64,000 bases of DNA from Caulobacterales bacterium (GCA_020638525.1 JACKIL010000008.1:1-64000), one strand, 5' to 3'. Shown: positions 51,494-63,617, numbered from the stretch's first letter. Numbers and translations are program-made. The notes: generated by a model not told the origin, from the sequence alone.

Positions 51494-52299
51494 TGCGCCG
51501 CATCCCTCTTCTGACCACTTTCATCGCCGGCGCCTTCGCGCTCACGGCTTCCATCGCAAACGCTGAAGACGCACCCGCCGCGCAGGATATCGCCAACAAG
51601 GCGTCCGCCGCGTCCTATTATCAGGGCAAGGACGGCAAGGCGGTCGTTTCGATGAAGATCACCGACTCGCAAGGCCGCGAGCGCGACCGCGAATTCACCA
51701 TTCTTCGCACCGATGTCGGCGATGTCGATAATGGCGAGCAGCGCTTCTATGTGCTCTTCGCGCGCCCCGCCGACGTCAAAGGCACCGCCTTCATGGTGTG
51801 GAAGCACGAGGACAAGGACGATGACCGCTGGCTCTACCTTCCGGCGCTCGATCTCGTAAAGCGCATCGCCGCAAGCGATGAGCGCACGAGCTTTGTCGGC
51901 TCGCATTTCTATTACGAAGACGTTTCGGGCCGCTCTCCGAGCGAGGACACGCATGTGCTCATTGAGACGACGCCGGACTATTACGTTCTCGACTCCACGC
52001 CGAAAAATCCCAGCGCCGTCGAGTTCGCGAAATATCGCAACTACATCCACAAGGCGACGTTCATTCCGGTGAAGACGGAATATTACGACGCGAATGGCGA
52101 GGTCTATCGCGTCTATTCGGCGACGAAAGTCGACGTGATCGCCGGCAAACCGACCGTCACCGCCTCGGAGATGGACGACAAGCGCATCGGCGGCAAGACG
52201 ACGATGAGCTATACGACCGTCGAATACGATCTCGGCCTGCCGGAAGATATCTTCACGGAGCGCTATCTGCGCACGCCGCCCCGCGAATACGTCCGCTAA
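51493..52299 (+). CDS. Outer-membrane lipoprotein-sorting-like protein (LolA/LolB fold)
   Basis: A 268-residue secreted protein with a signal peptide (TTFIAGAFALTASIANA). The mature region matches the COG2834-type lipoprotein-sorting fold rather than true LolA: AVVSMKITDSQGRERDREFTILRTD, GTAFMVWKHEDKDDDRWLYLPALDLVKRIAASDERTSFVGSHFYYEDVSGR. Such proteins commonly pair with MMPL transporters and may carry lipid across the periplasm. Its ATG overlaps the transporter stop, so translation is coupled. Confidence 0.85.
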   Translation: MRRIPLLTTFIAGAFALTASIANAEDAPAAQDIANKASAASYYQGKDGKAVVSMKITDSQGRERDREFTILRTDVGDVDNGEQRFYVLFARPADVKGTAFMVWKHEDKDDDRWLYLPALDLVKRIAASDERTSFVGSHFYYEDVSGRSPSEDTHVLIETTPDYYVLDSTPKNPSAVEFAKYRNYIHKATFIPVKTEYYDANGEVYRVYSATKVDVIAGKPTVTASEMDDKRIGGKTTMSYTTVEYDLGLPEDIFTERYLRTPPREYVR

Positions 52300-52320
52300 G
52301 AACTGAGGGGATAGACGAGG

Positions 52321-53718
52321 ATGAAACGCCTGCTTGCGAGCCTCCTGCTTTCAACGGCGTCGTTGCCTGCGCTCGCAGCGGCGCCGGCGCTGCCCGCAGG
52401 ACTCGGCGGCGATGCGCAGGAGCAGGAAGAAACTGACAGCGCCTCCTCCCTTCCTTCTCTGCCTATGGGGCTCAGCGCTGCGTCGGATGAGGAGGCTTCG
52501 ACAACAGATAAACCGGAGAAGAAGGCAAGCGGGCGCATTCTGCCCGAGAACATTTCCGGCTTCATTGAGGGCCGCGTCGGCGTTCGAACGCAGGACGATC
52601 CGCACGAAAAGCAAATGTCGATCGGCGAGACACGCCTTCAGCTTGAGGGCGAGTGGGAAGCGGGACCGGCCGTCTTCAGTGTAACGAGCGATTTCATCTT
52701 CGACCCCGTTGAGGATGATTACGCGGTCGATCTCGAAACCGGCCGCGGCGCCATTGACCTGCGCGAAGCGAATGTCGTCCTCCGCCCCACGAGTTTCATG
52801 GACATCAAGGCGGGCCGCCAGATCCTCACCTGGGGCACAGGCGATCTCGTTTTCATCAATGACATGTTCCCAAAGGATTACCGCTCCTTCTTCATCGGGC
52901 GCGACGATGAATATCTGAAAGCGCCGTCGGATGCGGTGCGCGCTTCCTTCTTCACTAGGCTCTTCAATCTCGATGTCGCCTATACGCCGCGCTTCGATCC
53001 TGACCGCTATATCGACGGTTCGCGGATTTCCTATTTCAACCCGCTGCTTGGCGAGCGCGCCGGCCGCAATGCAGTCATGGACCCGCTGACGCCGGACGAG
53101 TGGTTCGACGACGACGAAATCGCCGCCCGCGCCTCGCGCAATATCGGCGCCTACGAGGCGGCGGTTTATGCTTATCGGGGTTACTGGAAGAGCCCGCAGG
53201 GCATGACGGCGCTGGGCTTGCCCTATTTCCCGGAACTCTCCGTCTACGGCGCAAGCCTGCGCGGGCCGGTCGCCGGCGGCATCGGCAATATGGAAGTCGG
53301 CTATTACGATAGCCGCGAGGACCGCTCAGGCGTCAATCCGCTCGTGCCGAACAGCCAGTTCCGCTATCTCATCGGCTATGAACGCGAGGCGATGACGAAC
53401 CTCACCGTCGGCGTGCAGTATTACGCCGAACGCACGCTCGATTACGATCTCAGCCCCTCGACGAGCGACCGCACGCGCCACCTCGTGACCGTGCGGCTCA
53501 CGAAACTCGCGATGAACCAGAACCTTACCTTGAGCCTCTTCAACTTCTGGAGTCCGAACCAGCATGACGGCTATGTGCGTTCGCGCGCGAGCTACAAGCT
53601 GACGGATGACTGGCTCCTCGAAGGCGGCTTCAACATCTTCTACGGCAAGACGCAGAGCTTTTTCGGCCAGTTCGAAGACAACACGAACGTCTTCGTCGGC
53701 GCGCGGCGGTCGTTCTAA
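52321..53718 (+). CDS. Outer-membrane beta-barrel protein (DUF1302/porin-like)
   Basis: A 465-residue protein with a signal peptide (SLLLSTASLPALAAAPA) and a charged, disordered stretch (about 40-75). A beta-barrel begins ISGFIEGRVGVRTQDDP and includes DLREANVVLRPTSFMDIKAGRQILTWGTGDLVFINDMFPKDYRSFF. It ends in NVFVGARRSF, with a C-terminal Phe as required for barrel assembly. It starts 21 bp after the LolA-like gene, completing a transporter-carrier-outer-membrane set. Confidence 0.8.
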   Translation: MKRLLASLLLSTASLPALAAAPALPAGLGGDAQEQEETDSASSLPSLPMGLSAASDEEASTTDKPEKKASGRILPENISGFIEGRVGVRTQDDPHEKQMSIGETRLQLEGEWEAGPAVFSVTSDFIFDPVEDDYAVDLETGRGAIDLREANVVLRPTSFMDIKAGRQILTWGTGDLVFINDMFPKDYRSFFIGRDDEYLKAPSDAVRASFFTRLFNLDVAYTPRFDPDRYIDGSRISYFNPLLGERAGRNAVMDPLTPDEWFDDDEIAARASRNIGAYEAAVYAYRGYWKSPQGMTALGLPYFPELSVYGASLRGPVAGGIGNMEVGYYDSREDRSGVNPLVPNSQFRYLIGYEREAMTNLTVGVQYYAERTLDYDLSPSTSDRTRHLVTVRLTKLAMNQNLTLSLFNFWSPNQHDGYVRSRASYKLTDDWLLEGGFNIFYGKTQSFFGQFEDNTNVFVGARRSF

Positions 53719-53729
53719 CTCCGTCCTTT

Positions 53730-53869
53730 CCCTCCCTTGAAAAGGGAGGGCTTGAGGCCTCGGTTTCGTCGCAGACGAAACTGGAGTTGGCCGAAAGGGA
53801 GGGTTCAAGGCGGCGCGCTCAATCCGTGCAGCTTTGAACCCTCCCTAACCCTCCCTTTTCAAGGGAGGG
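53730..53869. repeat. 140-bp palindromic element with 21-bp inverted ends
   Basis: Ends 53730-53750 and 53849-53869 are exact inverted copies, each near-palindromic (CCCTCCCTTGAAAAGGG then AGGG). Inside are two more perfect pairs: GTTTCGTC/GACGAAAC (53763-53781) and GGGAGGGTTCAA/TTGAACCCTCCC (53797-53808 with 53834-53845). It lies between convergent genes and could act as a bidirectional terminator. Same design and length as the 34341-34482 element. Confidence 0.85.
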
Positions 53870-53902
53870 GATTATTCCTGCGCATACGGAAAGTTCGGAG
53901 CC

Positions 53903-57117
<3,215 letters not shown>

Positions 57118-57121
<4 letters not shown>

Positions 57122-58161
57122 GGCTTCACCAATTTATCGCCTTCGAAGACGCCGGAGAGGATCTCCACATCCTCCTCGCCCGCCGCCGTCAGGGTTGAGC
57201 GTCCGCGCTGGATGACGACTTCTCGCTTTTCGCCGCCTTCATGCTCGACCGTGACAAAGTCGACGCCGAAACGCGTTGAGATGAAGCCGGCGGGCGCAAC
57301 AAGCGTCTTGCGCGTCGTCGTGCCGACGAGCACGCGCACGCGCTCGCCGACGAAATAGTCGCCGAGGCCTTCGACGTAAGCGTCTGCGAAGACGCGCCCA
57401 TCCGCGATCTGCGGATAAATGCGGATGATGCGGCCTTCTTCCGCGACACCGCCTTCCTTGTCCGAAAGCTCCGCCCCCGTGACGCGCACCGGCGCGCCGA
57501 CCGTAAGGTCGCGCGAGTGGCGTTCCGGAAGAGAAACGCGCAGCACGTAATTCTCGACTGCGATTTGGGCGATCGTCTCGCCGGGCGTAACGACTGCACC
57601 TTCGACGACCGGCACGTTGAGAACAATGCCGGCGGACGGCGCGATGACTTCGCCTTCCCGCTCCTGCTGCGAGATGACGGAGCGGTTGGCGCGCGCAGCG
57701 CTTAATTGGCTGTCAGCCTGGTCGAACGCCGTCTGCGCGGTGTCAAGGCGGGCCTTGGCGACAAATCCGTCCGCGAAGAGTTTCTTTGCGCGCTCAAGCT
57801 CAATCTGGGCGTTGGCGCGGGCGGCCTCGAGCGCGCGGATTTCCGCGGTCGCGCCGGTTTCCTGCAAGGAAAGCTTTTCATCCGTCACAATGGCGATCGC
57901 CTGGCCTGCGCTCACGCGGTCGCCCTCGTCGACGGTAAGGCGGGCGACCGTGCCGCCAATGCGCGAGCGCGCAGGCGTAACGTTCTGGCTCTCAACAGTC
58001 GCAAAGACGGCTTTCCAGTCGACCACATCGACTGACTTCACCGTGAAGGTCGCCTCGCTCGCGGACGCTTCCGCCGGCGCCTCTTGCGCCTGCGCCGGGG
58101 GCGCCGCCGCCGCCGCAAGGCAAGCGAAGGCGGCGATCAGGGGTAGAACAGGTCTCGCCAT
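57118..58161 (-). CDS. RND efflux periplasmic adaptor (HlyD/MFP family)
   Basis: A 347-residue membrane fusion protein with a signal peptide (LPLIAAFACLAAAAAPPAQA). The barrel-sandwich half motif is RSRIGGTVARLTVDEGDRVSAGQAIAIV, then a coiled-coil hairpin (about 95-160), and the returning VIAPSAGIVLNVPVVEGAVVTPGETIAQIA. A beta-barrel and C-terminal domain follow. It bridges the inner-membrane permease to an outer-membrane channel. First gene of the two-gene pump operon. Confidence 0.92.
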
Positions 58162-58264
58162 TGCTGAGCTCTACTTCCTCAAGTCATTGGACTTGCAGGA
58201 ATCTAAGACGCTCCGCCCGGCTTGGCTATCCGGCAGGGCTGCGGCCAACCGTCTATTGCAGACG

Positions 58265-58295
58265 CAAAAAGCCGCCGGAATGACTTTCCGGCGGC
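58265..58295 (-). terminator. Rho-independent terminator of ilvE
   Basis: On the minus strand a 10-bp GC-rich stem (GCCGCCGGAA with TTCCGGCGGC, 58271-58295, 5-base loop) is followed by a T run (58266-58270). It lies 25 bases past the ilvE stop, a textbook intrinsic terminator. Confidence 0.92.
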
Positions 58296-58319
58296 TTCTC
58301 TTGAAGTATGTCGAAGGGC

Positions 58320-59246
58320 TTACCCGTTGACCGGATCGAGCCAGCCCCATTTGTCTTCCGTTTCGCCGTTGAAGAGGCCGAAGAAGGCGGCCTGGATCTT
58401 TTTCGTCACCGGGAACTTGCCGTCGCCGATGGCGATGCGATCGACCGAGCGGACGGGCGTCACTTCGGCGGCCGTGCCCGTGAAGAACATTTCGTCGGCG
58501 GCGTAGAGCGCTTCGCGCGGCAGCGACTGCTCGACCACTTCGATGCCGAGCGAACGCGCAAGCGTCATCACCGTATCGCGCGTGATCCCCGACAGGACCG
58601 ACGACGAGAGCGGCGGCGTGGTGATGCGGCCGTTCTTGATGACGAAGATGTTCTCGCCCGCGCCTTCGCTCACCGTGCCGTCATGGGCAAGGCCGATGCC
58701 TTCGGCGAAACCGCGGTCTTTCGCTTCCATGCCGACGAGGCGGCTCGACAGATAGTTGCCGGCCGCTTTCACGCCCGCCGGGATCGTTCCGGGCGCGGGA
58801 CGCCGCCAGCTCGACACGCACACGTCGATGCCGTTTTTCAGACCGTCTTCGCCGAGATAGGCGCCCCACGGGAACGCCGCGATCATCAGGTCGCTCGGGC
58901 AGTTCTGCGAGGCCGGGCCCATCTCGCCATAGCCGAGGTAAGCGAGCGGACGGATATAGGCCGACTTAAGATCGTTAACGCGCACGACCTCGCGGCAGGC
59001 TTCCATGACCTGCTCGACCGTGTAGTCGATCTTGATCTTGTAAACTTTCGCCGAGAAGAAGAGGCGTTCCGTGTGCTCCCGGTTGCGGAATACCACGACG
59101 CCTTTGTGCTTCGTGTCATAGGCGCGAACGCCCTCGAATACGGCGGAACCATAGTGGAGAGCGTGCGTCATTACGTGCGTCGTGGCGTCTTTCCAGGGCA
59201 GGAGTTCGCCATTGCGCCAGATCAGCTTTGCTTCTTGTATCGCCAT
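58320..59246 (-). CDS. ilvE: Branched-chain amino acid aminotransferase
   Basis: A 308-residue fold-type IV PLP aminotransferase. THALHYGSAVFEGVRAYDT is the N-terminal signature; the PLP lysine is Lys160 in GVKAAGNYLSSRL; and EGIGLAHDGTVSEGAGENIFVIKNG and TPPLSSSVLSGITRDTVM follow. It catalyses the last step of valine, leucine and isoleucine synthesis. ATG at 59246 is the family start. Own transcription unit with a strong terminator, divergent from proB. Confidence 0.95.
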   Translation of the reverse strand: MAIQEAKLIWRNGELLPWKDATTHVMTHALHYGSAVFEGVRAYDTKHKGVVVFRNREHTERLFFSAKVYKIKIDYTVEQVMEACREVVRVNDLKSAYIRPLAYLGYGEMGPASQNCPSDLMIAAFPWGAYLGEDGLKNGIDVCVSSWRRPAPGTIPAGVKAAGNYLSSRLVGMEAKDRGFAEGIGLAHDGTVSEGAGENIFVIKNGRITTPPLSSSVLSGITRDTVMTLARSLGIEVVEQSLPREALYAADEMFFTGTAAEVTPVRSVDRIAIGDGKFPVTKKIQAAFFGLFNGETEDKWGWLDPVNG

Positions 59247-59418
59247 AAGTCCTCCACCAGGCGCTCGCCTGCGACGCGAACGCCGTTGATTTTCGCCGGG
59301 CAACCTTGTTTTAGCCGAGCAAAGTTCGGCATTACGAGTTATTGCGATGCAGCGGCATCGCCGCTTTGGCCTATCGCCGAACCCCAGTCAAGATTGCCGA
59401 ATTCGGGCCCTGAAGACG

Positions 59419-60582
59419 ATGACAGAGAAAATGCGCAAGGAAAATGCAGCCGCTCGCATCCAGGCGGCAGGGCGTATCGTCGTTAAGGTTGGATCGGCCC
59501 TCCTTGTCCGGAAAGATGGCATAATCGCCTCTTCTTGGCTCGCCTCGCTTGCGGCCGATTTGGCCGCGCTAAAAGCGCGCGGCGCGGACGTTATCGTCGT
59601 CACCTCCGGGGCGATCGCCATCGGCCGCCAGCGGCTCGGCCTTTCAGGGCGGCTTCGCATTGAGGAAAAGCAGGCGGCGGCCGCCGCCGGACAGGCGCGG
59701 CTCATTGAAGCCTGGCAGGAAGCTTTCGCGCCGAACGGACTTGTCGCCGCGCAGCTTCTCCTGACGCTCGACGACACGGAAAACCGCCGGCGCTATCTCA
59801 ATGCGCGCGCAACGCTTGGCGCCCTCCTGTCGGTCGGCGCCGTGCCGGTGATTAATGAGAACGACACCGTCGCGACGTCGGAAATCCGTTACGGCGACAA
59901 TGACCGCCTCTCCGCCCACGCCGCGCAGATGGCGGGCGCAGACATGCTGATCCTGCTTTCCGACATAGACGGTCTCTACACGGCCGATCCGCGTAGGGAT
60001 CAAAACGCCAGGCATGTCGCTTTCGTTGAAGACGTAACGCCCGAGATCGAGGCGATGGCGGGCGGCGCGAACGCCGGCGCGGGCGTCGGGTCCGGCGGCA
60101 TGGCGACGAAAGTCGCCGCGGCGAAAATCGCGACCGGATCGGGCTGCGCCGTCGTCATCGCGCGCGGCGAGATGGACCATCCCGTCGCGGCGATCCTCAA
60201 CGGCGCGCCCGTCACCGTGTTCGCCCCGCATTCAACGCCCGACCGCGCGCGCCGCTCCTGGATCAGCGGGCGGCTCAAACCCGCCGGCGTCATCGCCATC
60301 GACGCCGGCGCCGAGAATGCGCTCAAGAAAGGCGCGAGCCTTCTTCCCGCCGGGGTTACGGGCGTCGAGGGCGATTTCCGCCGCGGCGACGCCGTCAGCA
60401 TCGTCTCGGCTGAGGGCCGCACGCTCGGGCGGGGCCTCATCGCCTATGACGCCCCGGAAGCGAGGAAACTCGTCGGCAAGAGGTCCGAAGAAATCGAGCA
60501 GATCCTCGGCTATCGCGGCCCCGCGGCGCTCATCCATCGCGACGACCTTGCGATTGATGCGCGCGGCAAGGATAAGGACTGA
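59419..60582 (+). CDS. proB: Glutamate 5-kinase
   Basis: About 387 residues. The amino-acid-kinase core shows RIVVKVGSALLV, VIVVTSGAIAIGRQRLG, VPVINENDTVATSEIRYGDNDRLSAHAAQMAGADMLILLSDIDGLYTADPR and GVGSGGMATKVAAAKIA. A C-terminal PUA domain is present (RRGDAVSIVSAEGRTLGRGLIAYDAPEAR). It catalyses the first step of proline synthesis. Start 59419 or ATG 59431. Followed by proA with a hairpin between them. Confidence 0.95.
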   Translation: MTEKMRKENAAARIQAAGRIVVKVGSALLVRKDGIIASSWLASLAADLAALKARGADVIVVTSGAIAIGRQRLGLSGRLRIEEKQAAAAAGQARLIEAWQEAFAPNGLVAAQLLLTLDDTENRRRYLNARATLGALLSVGAVPVINENDTVATSEIRYGDNDRLSAHAAQMAGADMLILLSDIDGLYTADPRRDQNARHVAFVEDVTPEIEAMAGGANAGAGVGSGGMATKVAAAKIATGSGCAVVIARGEMDHPVAAILNGAPVTVFAPHSTPDRARRSWISGRLKPAGVIAIDAGAENALKKGASLLPAGVTGVEGDFRRGDAVSIVSAEGRTLGRGLIAYDAPEARKLVGKRSEEIEQILGYRGPAALIHRDDLAIDARGKDKD

Positions 60583-60610
60583 ACGGGTTTGCCGGGCTTC
60601 ATCTTCGGCA

Positions 60611-60660
60611 TTCCCCACCGTTCTTCCCCGCCTGCGCGGGGAAGAACGGAGTTTGGGGAA
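60611..60660. repeat. Long perfect hairpin between proB and proA
   Basis: CCGTTCTTCCCCGC (60618-60631) pairs perfectly with GCGGGGAAGAACGG (60636-60649) around the loop CTGC. Outer arms TTCCCCA (60611-60617) and TGGGGAA (60654-60660) extend it. Not followed by a T run on the plus strand. It sits in the proB-proA gap and could act as an mRNA stability or attenuation structure, or be a dispersed palindromic unit. Confidence 0.8.
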
Positions 60661-60690
60661 CCCGAGCGTAAAGAGTTAAAGGCAGAGCTT

Positions 60691-61971
60691 ATGGCGACCG
60701 TGCAACCTCAAGAGTCCCACACCTCAATTCTCGCTGGCGTCGGCGCGCGCGCGCGTGAGGCGGCGACGGCGCTGCGTGTTGCGACGACTGAGCAGAAAAA
60801 TGCGGCGCTCAACGCGGCGGCGGACGCTGTCGCCGCGCACAAGGACGAAATCCTCGCCGCCAATGCGCGCGATGTTGAAGCCGCGAAAGCAAACGGCGTT
60901 TCCGGCGCAATGCTCGACCGGCTGAAGATCGACGGCGCGCGCTTTGAGGGCGTCGTTCAGGCGATCCGCGATGTCGCCGCCCTTCCCGATCCGGTCGGCG
61001 AAGCGATCGAGTCATGGGAGCGTCCGAACGGCCTCAACATCTCGCGTGTCAGAACGCCCATCGGCGTCATCGCGATGATCTATGAGAGCCGCCCGAATGT
61101 GACGACGGACGCGGCCTCGATCTGCGTCAAATCGGGGAACGCCGTCATCCTTCGCGGCGGCTCCGAGGCGTTCGAAACGTCTTCCGCGCTTCATCGTTGT
61201 TTTGTCGAAGGTCTCGCGAAGGCAGGCCTTCCCGCCGACGCCGTGCAATTCGTTCAGACGACGGATCGCGCAGCGGTGGGAGAGATTCTCGCCGGGCTCG
61301 ACGGCGCGGTTGATCTCATCATACCGCGCGGCGGCAAGACGCTTGTCGCACGCGTCCAGCGCGAGGCGCGCGCGCCTGTGCTCGGTCATCTCGAAGGCGT
61401 CTGCCATGTCTATGTCGATGGCGGCGCGGAGATTGAGAAAGCCGTGAAGATCGTCGTCAACGCCAAGATGCGCCGCACCGGCGTGTGCGGTTCGGCGGAA
61501 ACGGTGCTGATCGACCGCAAGGTTCTTGGCTCGCACTGGCCGGCGATTTCGAAAGCCCTCCGCGCGGCAGGCTGCGAAATCCGCGCTGACGCGGAGATCC
61601 GCAAGATCGACGCAGATGCAAAGCCAGCGAGCGAAGAAGATTTCTACACAGAATATCTCGACGCGATTATCGCTGCCGCTGCCGTCGATGGCGTGAAGGG
61701 CGCGGCCATGCACATCGCGAAATACGGCACCGGCCATACGGACGCGATCGTGACGGAAGGCGAAGCCGCCGCGCGCTATTTCCTCGATAACGTCGACAGC
61801 GCCATCGTCATGCTCAACGCCTCGACACAGTTCGCCGATGGCGGCGAATTTGGCCTTGGCGCGGAAATCGGCATTGCGACCGGCCGCCTCCACGCGCGCG
61901 GGCCTGTCGGCGTGCGCGAGCTCACGACCTACAAGAACGTCGTGCGCGGAACCGGACAGACGAGGCCGTAA
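60691..61971 (+). CDS. proA: Glutamate-5-semialdehyde dehydrogenase
   Basis: A 426-residue aldehyde-dehydrogenase-superfamily enzyme. Catalytic Cys266 lies in MRRTGVCGSAETVLID. Also: RTPIGVIAMIYESRPNVTTDAASICVKSGNAVILRGG and the C-terminal FADGGEFGLGAEIGIATGRLHARGPVGVRELTTYKNVVRG. It reduces glutamyl-5-phosphate in proline synthesis. ATG at 60691 is the family start. Downstream mazG begins 5 bp after its stop. Confidence 0.96.
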   Translation: MATVQPQESHTSILAGVGARAREAATALRVATTEQKNAALNAAADAVAAHKDEILAANARDVEAAKANGVSGAMLDRLKIDGARFEGVVQAIRDVAALPDPVGEAIESWERPNGLNISRVRTPIGVIAMIYESRPNVTTDAASICVKSGNAVILRGGSEAFETSSALHRCFVEGLAKAGLPADAVQFVQTTDRAAVGEILAGLDGAVDLIIPRGGKTLVARVQREARAPVLGHLEGVCHVYVDGGAEIEKAVKIVVNAKMRRTGVCGSAETVLIDRKVLGSHWPAISKALRAAGCEIRADAEIRKIDADAKPASEEDFYTEYLDAIIAAAAVDGVKGAAMHIAKYGTGHTDAIVTEGEAAARYFLDNVDSAIVMLNASTQFADGGEFGLGAEIGIATGRLHARGPVGVRELTTYKNVVRGTGQTRP

Positions 61972-61976
61972 CCGCC

Positions 61977-62774
61977 ATGACGAACGCCCCGGAGAAAGGC
62001 GTCGACCGCCTCCTCGCCATCATGGCGAAGCTGAGGACGCCCGGCGATGGCTGTCCGTGGGATGTCGAGCAGACTTACAAGACGATCGCCCCTTATACGG
62101 TCGAGGAAGCATACGAAGTCGCGGACGCGATCGAGCGGCATGATCTTCCTGCGCTGAAAGAAGAACTCGGCGACCTCCTCTTTCAGGTCGTCTTCCATGC
62201 GCGCATGGCGGAGGAAGAAGGCGCATTCAATTTTGAAGACGTCGCAAGCGCCGTCAGCGACAAGATGATCCGCCGCCACCCGCATGTCTTCGGCGATGAA
62301 AACATGCGCAGCGCCGACGAGCAGACGAAGGCGTGGGAAGAACAGAAGGCCGATGAGCGCGCCGCCAAGGGCGAGCAAAGCCTCCTCGCCGATGTTCCGC
62401 TCGGCCTGCCCGGCATGACGCGCGCGGTGAAACTTCAAAAGCGTGCGGCGCGCGTCGGGTTCGACTGGACGCAGATCGAAGACGTGCTCGCAAAGCTCGA
62501 TGAGGAAGTCCGCGAATTGGCGGAAGCTGCGCAGTCGAAAGACGAAGACGCCATCGAAGACGAGTTTGGCGATCTTCTTTTCGTCATCGCCAATGTCGCG
62601 CGGCATCTGAAAGTCGACCCCGAGGCCGCAACGCGCCGCGCGAATGAAAAGTTCTCCCGCCGCTTCCGCTACATCGAAGAAAGCATGAAGAAAGCGGGCC
62701 GCGACATCAACGAGGCGAGCCTCGACGAGATGGAAGCGCTTTGGGTCGAAGCGAAGAAGCTGGAACAGGAATAG
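61977..62774 (+). CDS. mazG: Nucleoside triphosphate pyrophosphohydrolase
   Basis: A 265-residue MazG protein with two all-alpha NTP-PPase domains. N-terminal: MAKLRTPGDGCPWDVEQTYKTIAPYTVEEAYEVADAIE, then LKEELGDLLFQVVFHARMAEEEG with the metal-binding ExxE...ExxD set. C-terminal: LDEEVRELAEAAQSKDEDAIEDEFGDLLFVIANVARHL. It hydrolyses NTPs to NMPs, cleaning nucleotide pools. Distal gene of the proB-proA-mazG run. Confidence 0.95.
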   Translation: MTNAPEKGVDRLLAIMAKLRTPGDGCPWDVEQTYKTIAPYTVEEAYEVADAIERHDLPALKEELGDLLFQVVFHARMAEEEGAFNFEDVASAVSDKMIRRHPHVFGDENMRSADEQTKAWEEQKADERAAKGEQSLLADVPLGLPGMTRAVKLQKRAARVGFDWTQIEDVLAKLDEEVRELAEAAQSKDEDAIEDEFGDLLFVIANVARHLKVDPEAATRRANEKFSRRFRYIEESMKKAGRDINEASLDEMEALWVEAKKLEQE

Positions 62775-62804
62775 CTTCGCCTGCTCATCACAAACCAATC
62801 GCTT

Positions 62805-62890
62805 GTCAGCGCCGGGCTTGTCCCGGCGATCTACGGATGCTTCGTATCACAGAGAGTCCCATGGATGCCCGGGACAAGCCCGGGCATGAC
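62805..62890. repeat. Extragenic palindromic element with 29-bp inverted ends
   Basis: The left end (62805-62833, GTCAGCGCCGGGCTTGTCCC...) and right end (62862-62890) are inverted copies matching at most positions. The right end's complement begins GTCATGCCCGGGCTTGTCCC. Each end contains a CCGGG..CCCGG palindrome. Elements with this core are common between genes in alphaproteobacteria. It separates convergent mazG and the VUT-family gene. Confidence 0.8.
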
Positions 62891-62912
62891 AGAAATCGGC
62901 GTCTGCTAGAAA

Positions 62913-63617
62913 TCACCGCCCGCCATAGCCGCCCGTCGGGCGGAGCGCTTTCTGCAGAAACCGGTAAACCGGAAGAAACGCCACAGCGCAGGCGGCTTTG
63001 ACGGCGAAGTCTGAGATCATCCAGTTGAACCACGGCGCCGCTGCTTTCCAATAAGCGACGATGTAATAGATGAGCGCGTGCGCGGCGTAGCCTGAGAGGA
63101 GCGCGATCAACGGCGCGCGCCACCATTTGCCGCCGCCGCGCGTCACGTCGTAAACGCCGATCGCCATATATTGCCCGATCATCGCGCTCGCGACGAAAGC
63201 GACCACGAAGCGCACGCTCGGAAAATCGGAAGTTTCAAGAACCGGCGCGAGATAGGAAAGCTCGGCGAAGGTCGCGACCGCCGCGACGCCCCACGCCGCC
63301 GTCACCGCGCGCGAGGCTTCATCGCCGCCGAAACGGCGCGCAAAGAGCACGACCAGCGGCGCGCCCCACGCCATGATGAATCCGCCGACCGAGAGCCAGT
63401 TCGAAGGCTTCAGCGCCGGCAGGTCAAAAAGGCGGTCAAAGCCGCGCACCGGCAGGTCGACTGTCAGGAATGAGAAAAGCAGCACCGGCGCGAGGAGGCC
63501 CGCCAGCGCCAGCATGCGGAAAAAGCCTTTGACGAAATTCGCGAAGTCGCGCGCAAGCCGCTGCGCCGGCGTTTCACGCACCGGACGGCGCTGCTCGACC
63601 GCCGCTGATATCTCCAT
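62913..63617 (-). CDS. VUT-family (YhhQ-like) membrane protein
   Basis: About 234 residues with six likely membrane helices. The N-terminal 30 residues are cytosolic. RVAFVASAMIGQYMAIGVYDV-like text appears as VRFVVAFVASAMIGQYMAIGVYD, followed by KWWRAPLIALLSGYAAHALIYYIVAYW and WMISDFAVKAACAVAFLPVYRFLQK. This follows the order seen in queuosine-precursor transporters (VUT/YhhQ), but several usual polar positions differ, so substrate is uncertain. ATG at 63617 is chosen to match the family length. Confidence 0.55.
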   Translation of the reverse strand: MEISAAVEQRRPVRETPAQRLARDFANFVKGFFRMLALAGLLAPVLLFSFLTVDLPVRGFDRLFDLPALKPSNWLSVGGFIMAWGAPLVVLFARRFGGDEASRAVTAAWGVAAVATFAELSYLAPVLETSDFPSVRFVVAFVASAMIGQYMAIGVYDVTRGGGKWWRAPLIALLSGYAAHALIYYIVAYWKAAAPWFNWMISDFAVKAACAVAFLPVYRFLQKALRPTGGYGGR

